Under the pieces are notes generated by a model. That model worked only from the letters and a program-made list of their open reading frames with translations, was not told the DNA's origin and did no database searches. Shown here piece after piece: positions 22,380 to 31,060 of a stretch of DNA of 64,000 bases. This stretch comes from Rhodothermus bifroesti (GTDB lineage Bacteria; Bacteroidota; Rhodothermia; Rhodothermales; Rhodothermaceae): positions 372,001 through 436,000 of the forward strand of contig NZ_JAGKTL010000002.1 in the NCBI RefSeq assembly GCF_017908595.1, given 5' to 3'. The stretch's first letter is position 1; each line of letters opens with the position of its first letter. Both the position numbers and the translations under genes were made by a program.

Positions 22380-23876
22380 ATGCAGAAGTATTTTTCTTCG
22401 CGATTGGGTTTGCTTTTAAGCGTGTTGGGAATTGCAGTAGGGACGGGCAACATCTGGCGCTTCCCGCGCATTGTGGCACAAAATGGGGGAGACATAGGTG
22501 CTGGTGCGTTTTTGGTGGTTTGGGTAGTGTTCTTGTTTTTGTGGAGCATTCCGCTTATTGTGGCCGAATATGCTCTAGGTCAGAAAGGCCGCATGGGTGT
22601 TGTAGGCACGTTTTGGCGTGTTGGGGGGCGGTCGATGACGTGGTTGGGGGGATTTGTAGCATTGGTATCGACGGCCATCATGTGCTACTATGCGGTGGTA
22701 ACGGGCTGGTGCTTATACTATGCCGGGGCAATGCTGGTGCGTCCGTTGCCGCATGCGTTGACCGAGGCTGAGCAGCTCTGGGAAAGCTTTCAGGCCGGCT
22801 TAGGTCCCGTGCTTTTACAAGCTGTGGCGCTAGGGTTAGCTGTAGGGGCGTTGTGGACGGGAGTTCGCGCTATTGAGCGTGTAAACCGTGTGCTTATGCC
22901 TACACTTTTGGGCATTTTGCTGCTGGCGCTAGTGCGGGCGCTAACGTTGGAAGGTTCGGGTGAAGGTTTACGCTACCTGTTTACGCCCCAGTGGGATCAG
23001 CTTGGGCAGCCTAGGCTGTGGCTAGAAGCGCTTACCCAAAATGCTTGGGATACTGGAGCGGGTTGGGGATTGATCTTAACCTATGCGGCTTACATGCGCC
23101 GCGAACACGGCGTGGTGAAAAATGCCTTCCTGACGGGAATGGGCAACAACACCGTCTCGCTTTTGGCTGCTATGACGATTTTTGGGACCGTGTTCGCCGT
23201 GCTCGGGGCTGAGCTTTCGCGAGCTCAGCTCCTAGAGGTGATGCGCTCAAGTGGGCCGGCCTCGACGGGGCTGACGTTTATTTGGCTACCCCAGCTGTTT
23301 GCCCGTCTACCTTTAGGAAAGGTGTTGGCCGTGTTGTTTTTTGTAGGACTTTCGTTTGCCGCATTTACCTCGTTGATTGCCATGGTGGAGTTGGCAGTAC
23401 GGGTACTGATGGATTGGGGGATGGCACGGCCGCGGGCGTTGATCCTGGTAGGCAGTGTGGGTTGGTTGCTAGGGTTGCCCTCGGCTCTCAATGTGACGGT
23501 GCTAAGCAATCAGGATTTTGTGTGGGGTGTAGGGCTGATGCTTTCTGGTGCGTTTGTGGCCCTAGCCGTTGTGCGTTATGGACCGGCGCGGTTGCGGGCC
23601 GAGGTCATGGAAGGTGTAGCATGGGACTGGAGGTTGGGGCGGGGCTGGGATGTGCTGATGCGGTGGCTCGTGCCGCTAGAAGCGGTGGTGCTCTTAGGAT
23701 GGTGGCTGTACCAGGCAGGGGTGGTGTATGCGCCAGAGCGGTGGTATGATCCGTTGGAGCCCTACTCGTTGATGACGTGCATTACGCAATGGGGACTGGC
23801 GCTCTTTGCGCTGTATGCGCTCAACGGCTGGATGGAGCGTCGCTTGTCGGGAGTGCGCTCGCTTGCGGAATCCTAA
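22380..23876 (+). CDS. Sodium-dependent symporter, neurotransmitter:sodium symporter (NSS) family
   Basis: 498 residues, LeuT-fold Na+-coupled amino acid or amine transporter with about 11-12 membrane spans. The hallmark of span 1 is VGTGNIWRFPRIVAQNGG, and span 6 contains the TLGILLLALVRALTL region. The start at 22380 (MQKYFSSRLG) is chosen because the NSS homology begins there; the longer upstream reading has no membrane or motif support. It is followed 14 bases later by the M14 peptidase, so a peptide- or amino-acid-scavenging unit is plausible. Confidence 0.92.
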   Translation: MQKYFSSRLGLLLSVLGIAVGTGNIWRFPRIVAQNGGDIGAGAFLVVWVVFLFLWSIPLIVAEYALGQKGRMGVVGTFWRVGGRSMTWLGGFVALVSTAIMCYYAVVTGWCLYYAGAMLVRPLPHALTEAEQLWESFQAGLGPVLLQAVALGLAVGALWTGVRAIERVNRVLMPTLLGILLLALVRALTLEGSGEGLRYLFTPQWDQLGQPRLWLEALTQNAWDTGAGWGLILTYAAYMRREHGVVKNAFLTGMGNNTVSLLAAMTIFGTVFAVLGAELSRAQLLEVMRSSGPASTGLTFIWLPQLFARLPLGKVLAVLFFVGLSFAAFTSLIAMVELAVRVLMDWGMARPRALILVGSVGWLLGLPSALNVTVLSNQDFVWGVGLMLSGAFVALAVVRYGPARLRAEVMEGVAWDWRLGRGWDVLMRWLVPLEAVVLLGWWLYQAGVVYAPERWYDPLEPYSLMTCITQWGLALFALYALNGWMERRLSGVRSLAES

Positions 23877-23890
23877 ATCTTAAAGGCGTC

Positions 23891-25471
23891 ATGCATCTGC
23901 TGCGCTTCATAGGACTGCTGGTATGGCCTCTGGTTGTGCAGGCGCAGGCCGTCAGCTTAGCCTTTCTTCAAACCCGAGCCGAAGCCACCAATTTTATAGA
24001 AACCACCCGCTACGAAGAAGTGCTGGCTTTCTTGGACGTCTTGGAAGCCAGCAGTTCGCGGATTCAGGTTACCACGTTTGGTTACACGACTGAAGGGCGT
24101 GCGCTGCCACTGGTTATTTATGGAAAGGTGGTAAACGCCACTGCCGATGCTGTGCAGGCTGCTTCAGCTCCTCTACGCGTGCTCATCTTAGCCAATATCC
24201 ATGGGGGTGAAGTCGATGGCAAAGAAGCTGTCTTGATGCTGCTGCGCGCCTTGGCGGGAGGCCTATATGCAAGCTGGGCCGATTCGCTGGTACTGCTTGC
24301 GGTGCCTATCTACAATGCCGACGGAAACGAGCGCATTAGCCTTTATCACCGTCCAGGCCAAAACGGTCCGCTTGGCGGTGTGGGGCAACGTGCCAATGCG
24401 CAAGGCTACGATTTAAACCGGGACTTTATGAAAGCCGATGCGCCCGAAACGCGTGCCCTACTGCGCGTGCTGGTCCGCTACGATCCGCACGTGCTGGTCG
24501 ACCTGCATACTACCAACGGCACCTATCACGCCTATCCGCTAACTTACGCACCGCCCTTGCATCCCTCAACCTCTCCTAACCTGACGGCGTATCTACGAAA
24601 CGTTTGGCTTCCGGCCGTGACCGATACGCTTTGGACCCGGCGGCGTTGGAAGCTTTTTTACTACGGCAATCTCCCTTCGCCCGAAAGCACGCAGCCCCCG
24701 GGCTGGTACACCTTTGACCACCGCCCCCGCTTTAGTACCAACTATGCTGGCCTGCGGGGCATTCTGGGTGTGCTTGTGGAATCCTACGCCTATGCTTCGT
24801 TTGAAGCGCGTGTCGAAGCGACTTATGCCTTTTTGGAAGCGCTGCTCAACTTTGCTGCTGCACATGCGGGAACCCTCCGTCGACAGGTGGAACAGGCACG
24901 GGCTGTAGCACCGATTGGGCAACCCATAGCCTTGCGGGCCCAAATTGCAGCAGCTCCTAAGCCAGCCCTGATCTTGCTGGGAGCTGTAGACTCGCTACGT
25001 CACCCCTATACTGGAAAGTTGCTCTTGCAGCGCCGCGAAGTGGTTTTCCCCGAAATCTTGCCACTTTACGATCGCTTTGAAGCCACCGAAACGCTGCCGC
25101 TACCCCAGGGCTATTTGGTGCCACCTGGACTAGAGGTAGTACGTGACCGCTTGGAAGTACACGGCATTCCCTGCGTGCCGCTAGAAGCTGGGGCAACAGT
25201 GAACGCCGAAGTTTTTCGGGTGGACTCGGTGATAACGGCCGAGCGCCCTTATGAAGGGCATCAAGCGCAAGAAGTAACCGGACAGTATGAACGCCAGGTG
25301 CTAACCGTGGCCCCAGGTTCTTGCATGGTCCCCATTGAAGGGAAAACCGGGCGGCTGGCGGCCTTGTTGCTTGAGCCCCGTTCAGACGACGGCTTGGTTG
25401 CCTGGGGCCTGCTTCAAGATGTACTTGCTGCAGGGCAATGGTATCCCATTGCCCGGGTGGCCCGCCCCTGA
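23891..25471 (+). CDS. Secreted M14-family zinc carboxypeptidase-like protein
   Basis: 526 residues. A signal peptide (about 1-18, ending VVQAQA) is followed by an M14 domain: ANIHGGEVDGKEA provides the zinc His and Glu, DLHTTNGTYH the third zinc His, and VESYAYASFEAR the late catalytic Glu region. About 170 residues after residue 350 form a C-terminal beta-rich domain of unknown role. Probably periplasmic or secreted, trimming peptides whose products could be taken up by the neighbouring symporter. Whether it is a carboxypeptidase or an amidase-like M14 member is not certain. Confidence 0.87.
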   Translation: MHLLRFIGLLVWPLVVQAQAVSLAFLQTRAEATNFIETTRYEEVLAFLDVLEASSSRIQVTTFGYTTEGRALPLVIYGKVVNATADAVQAASAPLRVLILANIHGGEVDGKEAVLMLLRALAGGLYASWADSLVLLAVPIYNADGNERISLYHRPGQNGPLGGVGQRANAQGYDLNRDFMKADAPETRALLRVLVRYDPHVLVDLHTTNGTYHAYPLTYAPPLHPSTSPNLTAYLRNVWLPAVTDTLWTRRRWKLFYYGNLPSPESTQPPGWYTFDHRPRFSTNYAGLRGILGVLVESYAYASFEARVEATYAFLEALLNFAAAHAGTLRRQVEQARAVAPIGQPIALRAQIAAAPKPALILLGAVDSLRHPYTGKLLLQRREVVFPEILPLYDRFEATETLPLPQGYLVPPGLEVVRDRLEVHGIPCVPLEAGATVNAEVFRVDSVITAERPYEGHQAQEVTGQYERQVLTVAPGSCMVPIEGKTGRLAALLLEPRSDDGLVAWGLLQDVLAAGQWYPIARVARP

Positions 25472-25534
25472 GAACCTTCTGCCAAGCCGCTTTGTACTAC
25501 AAAAGCACAAAATTGCAACGCATCCTTGAGTGCT

Positions 25535-26020
25535 ATGTATCGCCTGACGCTTTGTTTGTTTGCCATTAGCCTACTTTGGATTGGAACGACGCAGGCCCAG
25601 ACCACCGCCCAGGTTCAGCCTGCCACAGCGGATAAAATCCTTGAGGCCATTCGAAATAGCAACGCCGCGGTCAAAGTAGTGAATATCTGGGCTACTTGGT
25701 GCATCCCCTGCGTTGAGGAATTCCCATACTTCGTTAAACTGGCGCAGACCTTGGGTCCAGATAAGGTGGCGGTTTTCTTTGTTTCGGCAGACTTTGACGA
25801 TGATGTGGCGTCGGTGCGTGCATTTTTGGCACAGCAGGGTGCAGCTTTTTCGTTTCTCAAGCAAGGATCTGATGATGTTTTTGTGCGCGCCTTTAGCCCG
25901 CAGTGGACTGGTGCGCTTCCGGCAACATTTTTGTACGATGCGTCCGGAAGGTTGCGGGACTTTTGGGAGGGCAAGACAACCTACGAAGACTTGGTCAAAC
26001 GGGTAGAGGCGCTGTTGTAA
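25535..26020 (+). CDS. TlpA-like thioredoxin-fold protein, exported
   Basis: 161 residues. A signal peptide (about 1-22, ...TTQAQ) is followed by a thioredoxin-like domain with the redox pair Cys56 and Cys59 in WATWCIPC. TlpA/ResA-type proteins reduce disulfides on the outer side of the cytoplasmic membrane, for example during cytochrome c maturation. The start at the ATG 25535 is preferred over a TTG nine bases earlier. One base separates it from the next redoxin gene, so they form a pair. Confidence 0.88.
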   Translation: MYRLTLCLFAISLLWIGTTQAQTTAQVQPATADKILEAIRNSNAAVKVVNIWATWCIPCVEEFPYFVKLAQTLGPDKVAVFFVSADFDDDVASVRAFLAQQGAAFSFLKQGSDDVFVRAFSPQWTGALPATFLYDASGRLRDFWEGKTTYEDLVKRVEALL

Positions 26021-26021
26021 C

Positions 26022-26615
26022 ATGAAGCTGTCTTATTTTTGGGTTGCTGTTGGCCTAGGACTTGGCGTGACAAGCGTGGCCTGGGCGCAGTTGCCGCTGG
26101 CCAGCCGTCCGATGCCTTCAGTGGATGGCGGCTCGGTTACACTGACCCAGCTGCAGGGCACGCGAGGACTGGTGATCGTGTTTTGGAGCAACCGCTGCCC
26201 CTGGGTGGACCGCTACGAGGCGCGATTAAACGAACTGGCGGAAACGTACAAAGGACAGGGCATCCGCTTCGTGCTGGTCAATGCCAACGACGCAGGGGCT
26301 TTCCCTCAGGAATCCCTAGAAGCTAGCGCGGCTCAGGCGCGTCGAAAAGGCTATGCACTGCCGTATGTGAGGGATGAAGGCAGTGCTTTGGCCCGGGCGT
26401 TGGGCGCCTCGCGCACGCCTGAAGTATTTGTATTTACGGCCCAAGGTCGCCTGCTCTATCGGGGTGCCATCGACGACAGCCCAGGAGATGCCGCTAACGT
26501 GCAGCAAGCGTACCTGCGAGAAGCGCTGGAAGCATTGCTGCAAGGGAAGCAGCCGGCCACCACCGAAACCAGTGCGTTTGGCTGCCTAATTCGCTTTGCA
26601 GAGAATGGACCGTAG
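26022..26615 (+). CDS. Exported AhpC/TSA-like redoxin with single N-terminal Cys
   Basis: 197 residues with a signal peptide (about 1-22, ...VAWAQ) and a redoxin domain. The active site reads SNRCPWVDRYEARLNEL with Cys59 and no second Cys in CxxC position. This CPWVDRY pattern occurs in a thioredoxin-like family whose C-terminus ends in a short FGC motif, here SAFGCLIRF (about 184-192), perhaps the resolving Cys. Probably periplasmic; partner of the TlpA-like protein just upstream. Confidence 0.83.
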   Translation: MKLSYFWVAVGLGLGVTSVAWAQLPLASRPMPSVDGGSVTLTQLQGTRGLVIVFWSNRCPWVDRYEARLNELAETYKGQGIRFVLVNANDAGAFPQESLEASAAQARRKGYALPYVRDEGSALARALGASRTPEVFVFTAQGRLLYRGAIDDSPGDAANVQQAYLREALEALLQGKQPATTETSAFGCLIRFAENGP

Positions 26616-26616
26616 T

Positions 26617-26919
26617 CTACAGCTGTCCATCTACGTAACGGGATAGGATTGCTATCGCAGCTTCCTCAATGGCTTCCCAGGGCACGTCTGCGCGACGTGT
26701 GAGGGTAACAAACTCGGGCAAGATGAGCACGTCCACCACGCCCTCAATGCCAAACAGTGCAGCGGCTAGGGGGTGGGTAGCGGCTGCCTCAGCCGATCGA
26801 AAAGCAAGCAACCCCTGCTCCAGAAAGCGTGCGCCTTGGGCTGTAAATTTCAGGCTGTTGGGATTAGGGGTCGGGTGACTCTGGATGCGGGTACCAGAAG
26901 TTTTTCTCCAGAATCGCAT
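26617..26919 (-). CDS. Nfu/NifU N-terminal scaffold-domain protein
   Basis: 100 residues. It matches the Nfu_N domain: PTPNPNSLKF (about 17-26), then LAAALFGIEGVVDVLILPEFVTLTRR (about 56-81). This domain precedes the CxxC Fe-S scaffold domain in full-length Nfu proteins; here it stands alone and has no Cys, so it would not carry a cluster by itself. The start at 26919 (MRFWRK) is chosen; 12 more in-frame codons lie upstream. Convergent with the redoxin gene, with one base between them. Confidence 0.8.
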   Translation of the reverse strand: MRFWRKTSGTRIQSHPTPNPNSLKFTAQGARFLEQGLLAFRSAEAAATHPLAAALFGIEGVVDVLILPEFVTLTRRADVPWEAIEEAAIAILSRYVDGQL

Positions 26920-26986
26920 GACGCCTGTGGGTTTTAAATAAAACAAAAAGTGCAAACCCGTCGTGCCACAAGAGTTCCGGTATAAG

Positions 26987-27364
26987 ATGAATACCTTTAT
27001 GTCCTCCTCGAACCACTTAGGCCGCCTGCGGGCGCATCTACAATCGCTGGTAGACGATGTGCGCGAGTGGGTTGAACTGCGCTTAACCCTGGTTCAACTG
27101 GAGATTGAAGAGCGTATCGAAGCTCGCTTGCGTCAGCTTATGATGCGCCTGTTGGTGGTGGTGATTGCCGGCTTGGGAGTTGTCTTTGGGCTTGTTGCGT
27201 TAGCGCTGGCCTTGGGGAGCTGGCTAGGGCATCCGGGATGGGGATTTCTTTTGGTCGCTTTAGGATTAGGCTTTGTGGCCGCAGTGCTACAGGCGGTGCA
27301 GCGATACCTAGCCGCGGCGGAGCGCCACAACCTTGCGCCACAAGAGGCCGAAAGGCTCGCTTGA
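26987..27364 (+). CDS. Small membrane protein of the phage-holin-III-like (DUF1469) type
   Basis: About 125 residues from the ATG at 26987. An amphipathic N-terminal helix (LRAHLQSLVDDVREWVELRLTL) is followed by two membrane spans (about 52-75 and 80-100) and a charged tail. This arrangement fits the putative holin superfamily III / DUF1469 proteins, which are common chromosomal proteins despite the name; nothing else here suggests a prophage. Other ATGs lie at 26963 and 26999. Function unknown. Confidence 0.68.
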   Translation: MNTFMSSSNHLGRLRAHLQSLVDDVREWVELRLTLVQLEIEERIEARLRQLMMRLLVVVIAGLGVVFGLVALALALGSWLGHPGWGFLLVALGLGFVAAVLQAVQRYLAAAERHNLAPQEAERLA

Positions 27365-27365
27365 G

Positions 27366-28286
27366 TTATGGGCGGGTAGGCAAGGGCTCGTGGCAGGGAG
27401 GGGCTGTAGTGCCGTCGCAGCAGGGACGGCTCTCAAACTCCAGCGTCACGTGGCCAATGCCATAACGGTGCAGTAGCCGTTCTTTAAGCGATCGCTTGAT
27501 CTGTTCCATGCGGGGCAGGTCTGCTTCGTCGATGACCACGTGGGCCTCAAAGGCTAAGTGATGCTCGTCGAGCTGCCAGATATGCACATGGTGCACGTCG
27601 CGCACTGGGGACATCTGTCGCAAATCTGCTGCGATATGCCCGGGATTTAGGTTTTCTGGGGTACCTTCCATAAGGATGTGCGTAGTCTGGCGTAGCAGCT
27701 TAAGACTCAGGTAAGCAATATATAGGGCAATACCAATGGTGATAACCGGGTCGATCCAGTACACGTCGAACAGCAGGATCGCTATGCCCCCTAGGATAAC
27801 CGCCACCGACGAGACGGCATCCGATACAATATGCAGATAGGCACTTTGGATGTTCAGGCTATGTTGGGTATCGCGATGGAGTAAGACAGCGGTGAGCACG
27901 TTGGCCACTAGACCAATGATGGCCACAGTTAACATGAGCGAACCATCGATCACCTGAGGGATAAGCAATCGATCGATCGCTTCTTTGATAAGAAAAAGGG
28001 CAATAACTACTAGGGTGACCAGGTTGATAAATGCGCCAATGATTTCTGCGCGTCGGTAGCCGAACGTTTTGCGCGCATTGGGGCGCCGAAGCGTCAGTCG
28101 GCGGGCAGCGTAGCTAATGCCAAGCGAAGCAGTGTCGTTGAGGTTATGTACTGCATCACTCAGCAATGCTAGGCTTCCCGAAAGCAATCCGCCAATGATT
28201 TCGGCGACCGAGATCAGCAGGTTAAGGCTTATAGAAAGCACCAGGCGAAGCTGGCTGCCAGAGGTGTGCGCATGTAGGTGACCCAT
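27366..28286 (-). CDS. Cation diffusion facilitator (CzcD/ZitB type)
   Basis: 306 residues, zinc/cobalt/cadmium-proton antiporter of the CDF family with six spans. The metal site residues are in SDAVHNLND (span 2) and VSDAVSSVAV (span 5). The cytoplasmic domain includes HVHIWQLDEHHLAFEAHVVID. A His-rich start (MGHLHAHTSG) is typical of the family and supports the start at 28286. The C-terminus carries SRPCCDG. Convergent with the holin-like gene. Confidence 0.92.
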   Translation of the reverse strand: MGHLHAHTSGSQLRLVLSISLNLLISVAEIIGGLLSGSLALLSDAVHNLNDTASLGISYAARRLTLRRPNARKTFGYRRAEIIGAFINLVTLVVIALFLIKEAIDRLLIPQVIDGSLMLTVAIIGLVANVLTAVLLHRDTQHSLNIQSAYLHIVSDAVSSVAVILGGIAILLFDVYWIDPVITIGIALYIAYLSLKLLRQTTHILMEGTPENLNPGHIAADLRQMSPVRDVHHVHIWQLDEHHLAFEAHVVIDEADLPRMEQIKRSLKERLLHRYGIGHVTLEFESRPCCDGTTAPPCHEPLPTRP

Positions 28287-28348
28287 TGGAACCAAAGCTT
28301 CACAATTTAAAGACAAAACGTATCGCAAAAAGTTCGAGTTCCACGGGC

Positions 28349-29662
28349 TTATTCAGAAGATTCGGGGGCTGGGGTCGCAAATTCTTCGTAGGCTTCGCGT
28401 CGGATGGCAATGCCGGCTGCGGCCAGTTTTCCTTCGAGGTTTTCGTAGCCCCGGTCTAGGTGATAGACGCGCAGCACGTGCGTTTCGCCTTGGGCTACCA
28501 GGCCCGCCAGTACCAGTGAGACACTGCCCCGAAGATCCGTGCTCATCACATAGGCCCCTTGAAGCTGTTGCGGCCCCTGCAGATAGACGGTATCACCCTC
28601 GACACGGGCTTGAAGGCCCATGCGCATGAGCTCTGGGATATGCTTAAAGCGGTCGGGATAAATCGTATCGCGCACTCGGGCTGCGCCCTGGGCCTGGGAG
28701 AGCAAGACGGTCCACTGCGCTTGCAGGTCAGTGGGGAAGCCCGGGTACGGAGCTGTTTCGATTGTAACAGCCTGCAGTTGTTCCGGGACCGTGACGGCTA
28801 CGGTGTTGCCATCAAAGGTAAATGCTGCGCCGGTTTGCCGAAAAGCTTCCAGAAAAGCCTCGCCCAGGTGGGCAGGTTCGGCCTGGGTCAGGTAAATCGT
28901 GTCGCCTGGGATGCCTGCCATGGCTGCGGCAATCATGAACGTCCCCAGCTCGATGCGGTCAGGGCAGTTGCGGAACGTGATAGGCCGAAGGTTTTCCACC
29001 CCTTCGACCTCAATTGTGCGTGTTCCCAGGCCTTCGATGCGCGCCCCCATTTGTTGCAAGGCTTGTCCAAAGACAACCACATCGGGCTCTAAAGCGGCAT
29101 TTTCAATGCGCGAGGTGCCCCGAGCGGTAACAGCTCCCAGCAGCAGATTAACGGTTGCCCCAACGCTGGGTGGGTCTAGGCGAAAGCGTCCACCAAGGAG
29201 TCTACCCCCTGGAGCGCGCGCGACCACATAGCCTTGATCCAGTTCGATTTCTGCTCCAAAGGCCTTTAGCCCTTCGAGGTGTAGATTAACTGGCCGCGGT
29301 CCCCAGGCACATCCACCGGGCAGCGATACCCGGGCCTGGCCACACCGGCCCAGTAAGGCCCCTAGCATGTAGAACGAGGCCCGCATCTGCTTGACCAGCT
29401 CATAAGGAGCTTCGGGAAAGTCGATTCGACGGGCATCGATGCGGAGCACATGCTGCTGCGGGTCAAAATGCACCGAAGCACCAGCAATGCGCAGTACGTG
29501 CGAAAAAGTCGTAATGTCCCGTAAGTGGGGGATGTTTTCAAGCACAGTTTCCCCATCGGCCAAGATCGCTCCGGCCATAAGCATGAGGGCCGTATTTTTG
29601 GAGCCGCTAATGGGCAAACAGCCCCGCAGCCGATGCCCGCCTTCAATGACCAGTTTATCCAT
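28349..29662 (-). CDS. murA: UDP-N-acetylglucosamine 1-carboxyvinyltransferase
   Basis: 437 residues, first committed enzyme of peptidoglycan synthesis, transferring enolpyruvate from PEP to UDP-GlcNAc. The N-terminus DKLVIEGGHRLRGCLPISGSKNTAL contains the conserved Lys-Asn pair. The catalytic Cys118 lies in GGCAWGPRPVNLH, so the enzyme is of the fosfomycin-sensitive Cys type. VGATVNLLLGAV and DLRGSVSLVLAGLVA complete the fold. A short acidic tail of about 15 residues extends the C-terminus. It is divergent from the cysteine desulfurase gene. Confidence 0.96.
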   Translation of the reverse strand: MDKLVIEGGHRLRGCLPISGSKNTALMLMAGAILADGETVLENIPHLRDITTFSHVLRIAGASVHFDPQQHVLRIDARRIDFPEAPYELVKQMRASFYMLGALLGRCGQARVSLPGGCAWGPRPVNLHLEGLKAFGAEIELDQGYVVARAPGGRLLGGRFRLDPPSVGATVNLLLGAVTARGTSRIENAALEPDVVVFGQALQQMGARIEGLGTRTIEVEGVENLRPITFRNCPDRIELGTFMIAAAMAGIPGDTIYLTQAEPAHLGEAFLEAFRQTGAAFTFDGNTVAVTVPEQLQAVTIETAPYPGFPTDLQAQWTVLLSQAQGAARVRDTIYPDRFKHIPELMRMGLQARVEGDTVYLQGPQQLQGAYVMSTDLRGSVSLVLAGLVAQGETHVLRVYHLDRGYENLEGKLAAAGIAIRREAYEEFATPAPESSE

Positions 29663-29791
29663 GATTCCCTGTCAAATGGTCTGTAGAAGATAATACAACA
29701 ACTTCATGCTAAGAAGCGAGATGATGGAATCCATCGTCTGCAGGGAGCGTTTCCCGCAGCAGCGAGATTCGCTAAACGTTCTTCAGGGGCA

Positions 29792-30970
29792 ATGTCTGGG
29801 CGACCGGTAATTTACCTTGACCACGCAGCCACAACGCCGATAGATGAGCGCGTGCTGGAAGCCATGCGCCCTTATCTGACGGAATGTTATGGCAATCCGT
29901 CGTCTGTGCACCAGCTTGGACGCCAGGCGCGTGTGGCCATCGAGGAGAGCCGGGCGCGGATTGCGGCACTGCTGGGTGCGGATCCATCGGAGATCATTTT
30001 TACCAGTGGGGGTACAGAGGCCGATAATTGGGCACTCCGGGGCACGTTGCAGGGCAAGCGGCGGCACCTGGTCACCTCCATGGCCGAGCACGAGGCGATC
30101 CTACGCACGGCTGAAGCCTTAGAAGCTGAGGGATACTTCGTAACGCGGCTGCGACCAAGCCCTGCCGGAACGGTTACCGCTGAGCAGGTAGCCTCGGCGA
30201 TCACAGAGGAAACCGGCTTGGTTTCGATCATGCACACCAACAATGAGCTGGGCACCTACGCGCCCATAGAAGAGATTGCTGCCGTATGCCATGCCCGCGG
30301 CGTGCCTCTGCATTGCGATGCTGTGCAGGCTGTGGGGTTGCTTCCCGTGCGGGTCGATACGCTGGGTGTAGACCTGCTTTCTGCTTCGGCGCATAAGTTC
30401 TATGGTCCCAAGGGGGTAGGCTTTTTGTACGTGCGGCGGGGGATTGAACTGCGGCCGCTGCTTTGGGGAGGAAAGCAGGAGCAGGGTAGACGGGCAGGTA
30501 CCGAGAACGTAGCCGCCATTGTGGGTATGGCTAGAGCTCTGGAACTGGCCATAGAAGAGCAAGCCGCACGCTTGGCACACCTTTATCGGCTACGACAGCG
30601 GTTGCTGCAACGGTTGGATGAGGCTTTGGGAGGAAGGTTTGTGTTGAATACCCCGCGCGATCCTCAGCAGGCTGCACCGCATGTGGTCAACATTGCTTTT
30701 CCCCCACAAGATGGGGATCCGGTCGATGGCGAGATGCTGCTGTTGAACTTAGATCTGGAAGGCGTGTGCGTGTCGTCAGGCTCGGCTTGCACAAGTGGTG
30801 CTCTCGAACCCAGCCATGTGTTGCAAGCGATTGGTCTACCTCGAGAAACGGCCAGTGCCGCTATCCGCTTTTCGATGGGCTATAAAAACACCGAGGAAGA
30901 AATCGACCGGGCCGTAGAAATTCTGACTGCTGTGCTGGAACGACTGTTGCGTGTGGGGCTAAAGCTATAG
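29792..30970 (+). CDS. Cysteine desulfurase, NifS/IscS family
   Basis: 392 residues, PLP enzyme that removes sulfur from cysteine as a persulfide for Fe-S clusters, thio-tRNA and sulfur carriers. Lys202 in SASAHKFYGPKG binds PLP. The persulfide Cys333 lies in SSGSACTSGALEPSHV, the class I (IscS/NifS) loop. HAATTPIDERVLEAM is the usual N-terminus. No iscU or iscR is adjacent. A hairpin (29738-29759) sits in its leader. It may supply sulfur for the MoeZ-CysO route, but this is only inference. Confidence 0.94.
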   Translation: MSGRPVIYLDHAATTPIDERVLEAMRPYLTECYGNPSSVHQLGRQARVAIEESRARIAALLGADPSEIIFTSGGTEADNWALRGTLQGKRRHLVTSMAEHEAILRTAEALEAEGYFVTRLRPSPAGTVTAEQVASAITEETGLVSIMHTNNELGTYAPIEEIAAVCHARGVPLHCDAVQAVGLLPVRVDTLGVDLLSASAHKFYGPKGVGFLYVRRGIELRPLLWGGKQEQGRRAGTENVAAIVGMARALELAIEEQAARLAHLYRLRQRLLQRLDEALGGRFVLNTPRDPQQAAPHVVNIAFPPQDGDPVDGEMLLLNLDLEGVCVSSGSACTSGALEPSHVLQAIGLPRETASAAIRFSMGYKNTEEEIDRAVEILTAVLERLLRVGLKL

Positions 30971-31004
30971 AAGGAATGCGCCGTAGACCGCAGAAAACAA
31001 TTTT

Positions 31005-31018
31005 TGTATTTTAATACA
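31005..31018. promoter_or_regulatory. AT-rich perfect palindrome upstream of fbp
   Basis: TGTATT-TT-AATACA is a 14-base perfect palindrome, 43 bases before the fbp start, inside the AT-richest part of the spacer. It could be an operator or simply part of a promoter. No second copy was noticed in the window. Confidence 0.3.
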
Positions 31019-31060
31019 TGATCAAAAGCGCTTTCTTGAGACAAATCGAACACCCTTCCT

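Noticed and set aside
26987-27364. Prophage remnant suggested by the holin-like protein
   Set aside because: No other phage gene, integrase or att-like repeat is nearby; this protein type is common in chromosomes.
29738-29759. Hairpin CTGC-a-GGGA...TCCC-GCAG upstream of the cysteine desulfurase gene, first taken for a second LacI operator
   Set aside because: The two halves are not symmetric with a central CG as in the nagB operator; it is a plausible hairpin but nothing links it to a known regulator, and it has no U-tract.
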